Assembly: GCA_937934705.1 (NCBI GenBank)
Contig: CALGYY010000142.1
Coordinates: 1-37,104, forward strand
From: an uncultured Bacteroidota bacterium
GTDB taxonomy: Bacteria > Bacteroidota > Bacteroidia > Bacteroidales > CAIWKO01
Direction: 5' to 3'
DNA: 37,104 nucleotides
This document shows positions 8,100 through 14,942 of the stretch, one piece after another. The notes under the pieces are model-generated. The model did no database searches and had not been told where the DNA came from. It saw only the letters and a program-made list of their open reading frames with translations. Position 1 is the first letter of the stretch; every line of letters starts with the position of its first letter. Position numbers and translations under genes: made by a program.

Positions 8100-8756
8100 A
8101 TGAAAACGAAAATGGGGTGGGTGGTCATGTTGGCCTTTGTGTTATGCAGTGCCAGAGGAATGGCACAGTCGGAAAATATGCCTGTGGTTTCACCGGAGAT
8201 GTTGAATGTATTATACGCCGGTATTGAAAACCCGGTACAGATTGCCATACCCGGTGTGTTGCCCGACAGGATTCGGGTGGGTGTAAGCAACGGAACCATC
8301 AGCGGGAAGGATGGATATTACATCATCCGCGTCAGCGGCCAGATGTCATGCATCCTTGATATCTCATATTTGGATGATGAAGGTGTTACGGTAAAGGCCG
8401 GGGAGAAGCACTTCAGGATAAAGCACCTTCCTGAGCCGGTCATCATAATCGGACCGGGTTACCGGGATCATTCCTATATCAGCCGTAATGAATTACTGGA
8501 GCATGCTTCTCTGGGGATCGAAGTCGATGTGCCTTTCGATTATACACACTACATTCTTTCTTTTTCGATGCGGGCAACAAAGGGCAGAAAGCAGATCGTT
8601 CTGGCAGCAACGGGAAGAAGCTTCACACAGGAAATGAAAAACCTGATTCAGAAGCTGGATTCAGGATGTATGGTGTATTTTGAAGAAATCAAGGTTAAGG
8701 GTCCCGCGGGATCAGTACGCCTTATGGCACCGGTTCAGGTGATGGTGGTAGATTAA
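8100..8756 (+). CDS. secreted protein of GldM/PorM C-terminal domains
   Basis: A 218-aa protein from ATG 8100. A GTG 27 bp upstream is in frame, but ATG 8100 starts a proper signal peptide (basic MKTK, hydrophobic core, end near GMAQ). The mature part matches the C-terminal periplasmic domains of GldM: MLNVLYAGIENPVQIAIPGV (compare MNVLYxGVDNP), then FRIKHLPEPV (compare FRVKxLPDPV), ending in a segment with FEEIKVKGPAG. Full GldM is a type IX secretion/gliding motor protein of about 500 aa with an N-terminal membrane helix. Here the helix and first domains are absent and replaced by a signal peptide. It is probably co-transcribed with the WD40-caspase gene. It could be a binding partner of that protease or a diverged ligand-binding unit; this is inferred. 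Confidence 0.82.
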   Translation: MKTKMGWVVMLAFVLCSARGMAQSENMPVVSPEMLNVLYAGIENPVQIAIPGVLPDRIRVGVSNGTISGKDGYYIIRVSGQMSCILDISYLDDEGVTVKAGEKHFRIKHLPEPVIIIGPGYRDHSYISRNELLEHASLGIEVDVPFDYTHYILSFSMRATKGRKQIVLAATGRSFTQEMKNLIQKLDSGCMVYFEEIKVKGPAGSVRLMAPVQVMVVD

Positions 8757-8772
8757 AAGAAGGGTTGAATGC

Positions 8773-8800
8773 AAAAAAACGGGGGAACTCCCGTTCCCCC
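8773..8800 (-). terminator. orphan rho-independent terminator, minus strand
   Basis: GGGGGAAC (8781-8788) pairs perfectly with GTTCCCCC (8793-8800) around a 4-nt loop. On the minus strand the stem is followed by seven T (8773-8779 complement). No U-tract exists for plus-strand transcripts, so it does not serve the gene ending at 8756. No recognised minus-strand gene lies between it and lpxH. Confidence 0.7.
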
Positions 8801-9018
8801 TCTTGTTGCTATTGTTTTCCGCAGCTTCGGGAGTTTAACCCTTCGAGGCTTTCCGGCTTGGCCGCGGATCTTGATGTCATAATGATGTATAACGCAGGCG
8901 CCCGCAAGGAAAGTGCCAAAGGGTGAAAATTTCTTCTTCACAATAAATCCCCGGGAAAAGCATTATTTTTACGCCTTCCCTGTGAACTGACGGGGATGAA
9001 TTGCAAGCGCAACAAGCG

Positions 9019-9810
9019 ATGACAGAAAGCCGTAAAGCAGGAAAGATCTATTTCGTGTCCGACAGCCACCTCGGGGTTCCCACCCATGCACAGAGCCTGG
9101 AACGGGAAAAGCTCCTGGTGAACTTCCTGGAGGAGATCCGCGCGGATGCTGCCGAGATCTACCTGCTGGGCGATATTTTCGACTTCTGGTTTGAATACAG
9201 CACCGTGGTTCCCCGGGGCTTCGTCCGCCTGCTCGGAAAACTGGCGGAAATCGCGGATTCCGGGATCCCCGTTCACTACTTCACGGGAAATCATGATATG
9301 TGGATGTTCAGCTATTTTCCGCAGGAACTGGGCATCCGCATCCATAAAAAGGAAGAGATCCGCGAGATCGGCGGAAAGCGATTCCTGATCGGTCATGGCG
9401 ACGGACTGGGTCCCAAAGACGGTGGCTACAAATTCATAAAAAAAGTTTTTGCCTCCCGCTTTTCACAATGGCTTTTTGCCCGTCTGCATCCCAACTTCGG
9501 GATACGCCTGGCCCTTTACTTCTCGCGTAAAAGCCGCGTGGCCAGAGGCGATACCGATGAGATTTTCCGCGGGGCAGAGAATGAAAGACTGCTGGTCTAC
9601 GCCCGTGAGTTGCTGAAGATCACCCACTATGATTACATGATCTTCGGTCACCGCCACCTGCCCTTTGATGTAAAGGTCACGGAACAGGCACGCTACATCA
9701 ACCTGGGCGACTGGGTGGTGCATTTCACCTATGCCGTTTTTGATGGCAGCGATATGCAGGTGAAAATGTACGTCCCCGCTCAGGGGAAGAAGATCATTAC
9801 ATCGGTTTAA
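9019..9810 (+). CDS. lpxH: UDP-2,3-diacylglucosamine diphosphatase
   Basis: Hydrolyses UDP-2,3-diacylglucosamine to lipid X plus UMP in the lipid A pathway, at the inner face of the inner membrane. It shows the calcineurin-like metallophosphatase set: SDSHLG (Asp15, His17), GDIFDFW, GNHDMW, GHGD and GHRHLP, which supply the two-metal site. At 263 aa it is slightly longer than the E. coli enzyme (240 aa). I chose ATG 9019, since the only in-frame alternative is TTG 9001, six codons upstream. A TATTTTTA near-consensus -7 element lies at 8964-8971. The stop codon overlaps that of the convergent gene within TTAA at 9807-9810. Its metal ligands look complete, so activity is expected. Confidence 0.9.
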   Translation: MTESRKAGKIYFVSDSHLGVPTHAQSLEREKLLVNFLEEIRADAAEIYLLGDIFDFWFEYSTVVPRGFVRLLGKLAEIADSGIPVHYFTGNHDMWMFSYFPQELGIRIHKKEEIREIGGKRFLIGHGDGLGPKDGGYKFIKKVFASRFSQWLFARLHPNFGIRLALYFSRKSRVARGDTDEIFRGAENERLLVYARELLKITHYDYMIFGHRHLPFDVKVTEQARYINLGDWVVHFTYAVFDGSDMQVKMYVPAQGKKIITSV

Positions 9811-12569
9811 TCCGGACAATTCACCTTATACCACCAGCGGCTGTCGCCCTTCACCCTGACCTTGATGATACGGGTGTCGAATCTGATGCGAACCGTGGGG
9901 GTATCGCGCTTGGTGGCGCCGTCGTAACTCCATACGAGACGGCTTCCGCAATAGATGAAGATGGCGTCGCGCTGGAAATCGGTGAAATAGTCAAACACAA
10001 ATTCCCCGTTGTCTTTCACCATGTCGTATTCCATGGTTTTATCATAGCCCCGGATGTTTTCCCCGATGGAAACCGTTTGACAGGGAAGGGCCGGCGGAGC
10101 TTTGGGTTTGAGGGGGATATCGCGGTCAGACTGCGAGCCGTTGAACAGATCGCTTACCAGCTTGTTGTTGATCTTGCTGCTGTTGGGCTGGTAATCCGGT
10201 TCTTTGGAGGCCACGATGGAGATGCGGTCGTCGCTGTCGAGTCCGGCAAACTGCACCACACCCTGTGAGTTGCTGAACTCGGTTTTGGTGGTTCCGTCAC
10301 TTTTTGTCAGCACGGCCTGGGCACCTGAGATCGGCGCACCCGTATTGGCATCCACAATGCGGATATCGCAGGGTTTGTCTTTGGGGCGCATATAAATGGT
10401 GCGCATCTCCTTGCTGCCGTTGGCGAAATCACCGGCATTGCCCGATTTGGTGGTGTCGTAGAAATCCATCTTTGAAGCATCCACGCGGATCATCTTGATG
10501 ATGTGCACCTTTTCAAAGGTGGCTTCACCCACCATGGAAACCGCGCCATTGGTGTTCGACTGCGTTTCCTGCACCACGCGTCCGTCGACAATGAGTTTCA
10601 GTGTGGCGCCCGGCAGAGGCTGTTTCGTCTTCAGGTTCTTTACATAAAAAGTGATGGACCGGGTAACGGGTTTCAGCTTCAGCGTGCGCTTCTCAATCAG
10701 GTTGATGATCTGCGAAACCGTTCCTTTCAGGGAATCGGGATAGTAGCCCGGACAACTGGCCACCACCTCCACGTCGCCGCAGAGCGGGAGGTCCTTGCCC
10801 ACAATCTTGCCGTCCACCCCGCTTTTACCTTCCTGCGTGGTGGTCCCGCCTACCGCGCGTATCTTCACATCGGCACCCGGTAAGGGCTCATCGTTGTCGC
10901 GGTTGATGATCAGGAAATCAAGATCGGTGCTGAGCGCCTTAAGCGCCACCTCCGTTTCGGGTACCTTGACCAGGAGGCTGAACAGGCGGGAAACGGAATC
11001 GGCCGCGTAGCAATCGGAAGACGCGTAAACAATTCCGGATTCCCATCCGAAGAAGAGCCACTGGTAAACACTGTATCGGACGTCTTTGAACAAAACGCGT
11101 CCGGTGAGGTCGGTGCTGTCTTCCATGCAGGCCATTCGGTCGCTGTCCCACCTCCCCGAGCTGAAATCAAAGAGGTAGCGCTCGTGGGTACACAGTCGGG
11201 CGTAGGCCCCGGCGATGCCCGTGCCTTCTTTGGCATCCACCACGCGGACGGCCACATCTTTTTTCAGGGGGATCAGCAGCAGGAAGGGCACCAGCAGCAG
11301 GAGAAGCAGCAGCCACCAGAGATTGCGGTTGCCCAGTTTGACGATGTACTCGTCTTTTTTGGGATTGATCACGATCTTTTTACGGTAATTCCTTTTCTTC
11401 CACTTCGTTTTGATCCCGATCTTTGTTTTCGGAGCCAGACTTTCCAGTTCGGTTCTTCCTTCTTCGTTGGTGATCCGGCTTTCCTGTTTGTCAAGATAAT
11501 TGAAGTGCAACTCCTGCTGCGGGATGATCTTATTGCGCCAGTTCACCAGTTTGATGCGGGTGGGTTTCTGCGGAACCACTACTTCCGGTGCCCCAAGCAC
11601 GATGATGTAGGGATCGTGGTTTTTAAGACAGCGGAAAGGATACACATCGCCCTTCTTACCGTCGGCCGGCAGGTGACGGGCCGAGACCTCAGTAAAGATT
11701 TCCAGACTGCCGATGCGGAATTCCCCACTGGCATCAGAAATAAATTCAGTGGATTTTCCATCCCACGTCAGCACGAACTTCTCAGAAGGTTTAAGGTTTC
11801 CGTCTTTGTCTTTGACCACAAAACGCATGGGTGCATAACCGGTGATCACGATGGTTTCCTCAGGCTGTCCGGTGAAATTAAAGGTGACGATATGGGCTTT
11901 CTGCCCGTCGGCCGTCGGCTGGTAAGCGATCACCGATGAATCGAGCAGAACATCTTCAAGAACAATAAGTCCTTCGGCATTGCTTACGAATTCACGCATA
12001 CCACCGCTGTATTCAAAGGCGATCTTTTCGCCCGGAGCCTGGTGGCCCGTGCGGTATTTCACGTTAATGTTGAGCCGCTTGTAGTTTTTCGGGATGATCT
12101 TGCGGATCAGCCCGCTCTGCGCGTTGAATTCATCGCTGATGAAGCCCCACATGGTCAGCACATAATGCCTTTCACCGTTAGGACTGTTGATCATGTAAAT
12201 ATTGGAAAAATCAGGAATTTCAATGCATTTTTCCAGCACAGCATACAATCCGCGGTATTCCTCGTCCACCTCCTGGTAACGGCGACATTCCTCGAAAAGA
12301 AAATCCACCTGGTATTTCAGGTAGGTAAGGTGTTTTTCCCTTTCGATCTCATCCAGCGTCCCCAGCGATACCGGCGTTCCTTCCCATTCGGTAAACCAGT
12401 AGGCCCATCCCTGCGCAATGTCGATTTTGGGTATGGCAAAAAGCCGGTACAGATCATCCTTCTCGAATTTCTTTTTGATCTGGACAAAGCGTTTGAAATT
12501 CTCCGTATTGTCAGCCAGCACAGGCCTGAAACCTGATAAACGATAACTGCAGATCTGCTGTTCTTTCAT
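9807..12569 (-). CDS. single-span membrane protein with prealbumin-like repeats (long paralogue)
   Basis: A 920-aa protein from ATG 12569. An in-frame ATG at 12599 would add 10 residues, but the start of the 682-aa neighbour (9-10 residues before RLSG) favours 12569. Residues about 1-150 form a domain shared with that neighbour: RLSGFRPVLADN, KKFEKDDLYRLFA, WFTEWEG, CIEIPD and WGFISDEFNA. Beta-sandwich modules with TTR/CarboxypepD-reg-like turns follow. One helix lies at about 415-437 (WWLLLLLLLVPFLLLIPL), preceded by many Lys/Arg, so the N-terminal part is predicted cytoplasmic. After it come at least three more TTR-like modules, for example EPLPGADVKI, QPLPGATLKL and APISGAQAVL. The Cys-containing C-terminus is unrecognised. 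It is not assigned to a known family as a whole. Confidence 0.8.
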   Translation of the reverse strand: MKEQQICSYRLSGFRPVLADNTENFKRFVQIKKKFEKDDLYRLFAIPKIDIAQGWAYWFTEWEGTPVSLGTLDEIEREKHLTYLKYQVDFLFEECRRYQEVDEEYRGLYAVLEKCIEIPDFSNIYMINSPNGERHYVLTMWGFISDEFNAQSGLIRKIIPKNYKRLNINVKYRTGHQAPGEKIAFEYSGGMREFVSNAEGLIVLEDVLLDSSVIAYQPTADGQKAHIVTFNFTGQPEETIVITGYAPMRFVVKDKDGNLKPSEKFVLTWDGKSTEFISDASGEFRIGSLEIFTEVSARHLPADGKKGDVYPFRCLKNHDPYIIVLGAPEVVVPQKPTRIKLVNWRNKIIPQQELHFNYLDKQESRITNEEGRTELESLAPKTKIGIKTKWKKRNYRKKIVINPKKDEYIVKLGNRNLWWLLLLLLLVPFLLLIPLKKDVAVRVVDAKEGTGIAGAYARLCTHERYLFDFSSGRWDSDRMACMEDSTDLTGRVLFKDVRYSVYQWLFFGWESGIVYASSDCYAADSVSRLFSLLVKVPETEVALKALSTDLDFLIINRDNDEPLPGADVKIRAVGGTTTQEGKSGVDGKIVGKDLPLCGDVEVVASCPGYYPDSLKGTVSQIINLIEKRTLKLKPVTRSITFYVKNLKTKQPLPGATLKLIVDGRVVQETQSNTNGAVSMVGEATFEKVHIIKMIRVDASKMDFYDTTKSGNAGDFANGSKEMRTIYMRPKDKPCDIRIVDANTGAPISGAQAVLTKSDGTTKTEFSNSQGVVQFAGLDSDDRISIVASKEPDYQPNSSKINNKLVSDLFNGSQSDRDIPLKPKAPPALPCQTVSIGENIRGYDKTMEYDMVKDNGEFVFDYFTDFQRDAIFIYCGSRLVWSYDGATKRDTPTVRIRFDTRIIKVRVKGDSRWWYKVNCPD

Positions 12570-12599
12570 ATGGATATTTTTTACTTGTTCATGTTTCAA

Positions 12600-12835
12600 A
12601 CCCCGTTAGATTATTGCGGTACGGGGGATTAGGAGTTCAGATATTGGAAATTAGATATTAGATATTGGATATTGAGGGCGACTTTTTGAGATATAGTATC
12701 GGGGTATCGGAGAATCGGGGTATCGGAGTTCGTTAACCGATATTGGATATTAGATATTGGGAACTTGGCTGCTGAATTGGGCATCGGCTTTTGACTTTAT
12801 GACTTTATGACTTTACGACTTTCGACTTTCTCACT
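12600..12835. repeat. spacer filled with short direct and tandem repeats
   Basis: Three repeat types lie between the paralogues. GATATTGGATATT occurs at 12661-12673 and 12739-12751, with further TTAGATATT units around each copy. ATCGGGGTATCGGAG occurs at 12698-12712 and 12714-12728. An 8-bp tandem, TGACTTTA and variants, runs from about 12791 to 12835, right up to the stop codon of the 682-aa gene. The spacer has no coding frame worth noting. Confidence 0.8.
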
Positions 12836-14884
12836 TTAATTCACCACCGTCTTAATCAACACCAGTTCCCTGTTACCCGTATATTCAATGGTTTTATATA
12901 TTTCTTCTTTTCTGTTGCCTTTAAAAATGGTGACCTTGCAACTGGCGGCCGGCTTTTCGCGCTGTTCATAGAAAACCACGTAAACACTGTACTGTCCGGG
13001 TTTCACTTTTTCCCACACGATGTTTTCCTGGGGTTTCACGGTGAGTTTGTTCTTATCGAAATTGGCATCCACGTCGAGTACGCCGGTAGCGCTGCCGCAG
13101 CTTTTCTTTTTATCCTTGAAGTAGATCATGTTTCCGCAGGGGTCGGTGATCACCAGGTCAAGATCGTCGGTGGTGTACCATTGCAGGTTCACGTTGAACT
13201 GTCCGCGCTTGCCCACCAGTCCGCCGTCGCCGATCTTTTTCATGCGGATGGTGATCTTATTTTTCGCGTAGGTGAATTCCTGCCGTTCATCGCCGTAACC
13301 TGATTTGGATGCATATACCACCATGGGTTTGGAAGCGGTGGGAGATGGGATGGAATTGAACGTCACTTTTCCGCTGGCACCGGTTTTATCCTGCTGGTTG
13401 TAAGTGCCGCAACTGAGGGTCACCATGGCTCCGGCGATGGGCTTGCTGTCGGCGTCGTCCACCACGAGGATCTCGGTATTGCCCACCTGGATGTTGTTGT
13501 CGACCAGCGGAGATGACATGTCGCGGAGGCAGCCCCTGAGCAGCCATGCAGCCAGCAGCAGAGCCAGCAGGAGCAGCAATCCCAGGATCAGCCAAAGCCA
13601 CCAGCGTGAGCGTTTTTTAAAAATGAAGAGATAATAGTTTTTGTCCTTATCGCTTTTAAAGCCTCCCTTCCAGCGAATCTTGTCCCGGATAGCCGAGAGC
13701 CTGATCCTGCTTCCGTGCGGAGGTTGTTGCAGGGTGAATTTCCCGCCGGCGTCGGTCGTGAAGTTTGCCGTTGCACCCGTGGGGAAGCTAAGACTAACGG
13801 GTAGATCAGCAACATCCGCTTTCTTCTTGTCGATAAAATGCAGGGTGATCTCCTTGGGTGTTTCCGGTACAGGCGGTTGAACGATGAGTCCTTCCGGAAC
13901 CTGTATCACATGCTCCAGTTGCAGGAGGTTGCTGCGGAATGAATCCAGCAGTTGCGTTTTCCCGTTTCCGGTATAGTAACATTCAACGGCCGACTGATCG
14001 GCAATGCCCGGAAGGATGACCTTTGCCCCGGCATCGGTTGTGGCAGTTTGGTCAACATTGTTGATCCTGAAAGTCACGGGCAGTCCGGACATTTCTTTAC
14101 CTGCGGCGTCTTTAAAAATGAATACATGATCCGCTTCCTTCAGGTTGCGGATGGTCAGTTCCAGATGGTCCTGCGTGACTTCGGGGATGTTGTGCACATT
14201 GGCTTTCTGTCCTGCCGCGTCGATCTGATAGAGCGAGAGGGAGGTATTCCCGGGGAAGCGGTTGATTACGAACTCACCGTTGTTATCAGTCGTGAATTCT
14301 GCCGTTTGATTATTGTAAACAGTGAAGATCTTCTCGCCTGCCGCGGGCTGTCCGCCGGGATAGCGGAAAGTAAGGCGCAGGTTGAGCAGGTTCAATACCT
14401 GCATGCGCTGGACAATGCCGGTTTCAGCGTCGAAGGCATCGCTGATGAAGCCCCAGTTGCAAAGGATATACTTTTGCTCGCCGCCGGGAAGTTGTATAAT
14501 ATATATATCATTCACATCCGGAATTTCAATGCATTGCACCAGGGTTTCATTCAGGGCACGGTATTCCGGGTCACTGTCTTTGTACTTCGCACATTCAGCA
14601 AAAAGGCGGTTGACTTCTGTTTTAACGGAAGATTCCAGTTCCTCCCGCGGGATCTGCGGATGTGCTGCCAGCCATGCATCAAATGACATCATCTGCCCTT
14701 CCCATTCGGTGTACCATTCTGCTTCCTTACGCAGATGGTCCAGCTTGGGTTCCGCGAAGATGCGGTACATATTATTCTTTTCGAACTTCTTGCGGATCTG
14801 GATATATCTTTTGTAATTCTCCAGGTTGTCGGTGAACACGGGGCGCAGACCGCTCAAACGGTTGGATTTGATCAGCTGGGGCAT
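12836..14884 (-). CDS. single-span membrane protein with DUF2135-like C-terminus (short paralogue)
   Basis: A 682-aa paralogue of the gene downstream. The N-terminal domain is shared: RLSGLRPVFTDN, KKFEKNNMYRIFA, WYTEWEG, CIEIPD and WGFISDAFDA. Residues about 160-410 hold repeated beta-sandwich units with TTDxxGxF turns (TTDNNGEFVI, TTDAGGKFTL). A membrane helix lies at about 426-448, flanked on the N side by KKRSRWW, so the N-terminal half is predicted inside. A TTR-like module (KPIAGAMVTL) follows. The last 120 residues match DUF2135/YfaP: LQWYTTDDLDLVITDP, GVLDVDAN, and PGQYSVYVVFY. The 59-bp gap to mutS holds a near-consensus -7 element. Function unknown; a membrane-spanning adaptor or signalling role is inferred from the architecture. 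Confidence 0.8.
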   Translation of the reverse strand: MPQLIKSNRLSGLRPVFTDNLENYKRYIQIRKKFEKNNMYRIFAEPKLDHLRKEAEWYTEWEGQMMSFDAWLAAHPQIPREELESSVKTEVNRLFAECAKYKDSDPEYRALNETLVQCIEIPDVNDIYIIQLPGGEQKYILCNWGFISDAFDAETGIVQRMQVLNLLNLRLTFRYPGGQPAAGEKIFTVYNNQTAEFTTDNNGEFVINRFPGNTSLSLYQIDAAGQKANVHNIPEVTQDHLELTIRNLKEADHVFIFKDAAGKEMSGLPVTFRINNVDQTATTDAGAKVILPGIADQSAVECYYTGNGKTQLLDSFRSNLLQLEHVIQVPEGLIVQPPVPETPKEITLHFIDKKKADVADLPVSLSFPTGATANFTTDAGGKFTLQQPPHGSRIRLSAIRDKIRWKGGFKSDKDKNYYLFIFKKRSRWWLWLILGLLLLLALLLAAWLLRGCLRDMSSPLVDNNIQVGNTEILVVDDADSKPIAGAMVTLSCGTYNQQDKTGASGKVTFNSIPSPTASKPMVVYASKSGYGDERQEFTYAKNKITIRMKKIGDGGLVGKRGQFNVNLQWYTTDDLDLVITDPCGNMIYFKDKKKSCGSATGVLDVDANFDKNKLTVKPQENIVWEKVKPGQYSVYVVFYEQREKPAASCKVTIFKGNRKEEIYKTIEYTGNRELVLIKTVVN

Positions 14885-14902
14885 AGATGAGGAAATTTAG
14901 CG

Positions 14903-14910
14903 TAAATATA
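14903..14910 (-). promoter_or_regulatory. near-consensus -7 element of the 682-aa gene
   Basis: Reads TATATTTA on the minus strand, 18 bp ahead of the start at 14884. It suggests the gene is not only read through from mutS. Confidence 0.35.
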
Positions 14911-14942
14911 AAGCTAGTTTTGGAAAGGGCAGTGCCGCGGGC

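Noticed and set aside
8753..8941. 62-codon minus-strand frame between the GldM-C gene and lpxH
   Set aside because: Its 3' end runs through the orphan terminator, so the full frame would not be transcribed; basic composition without a recognised family.
11184..11939. 251-codon plus-strand frame opposite the 920-aa gene
   Set aside because: Antisense shadow; the minus-strand frame is part of a paralogous pair and is clearly coding.
12785..12835. Regular short repeats that could suggest a CRISPR array
   Set aside because: The units are 8 bp and tandem with no unique spacers, and no cas genes are present.
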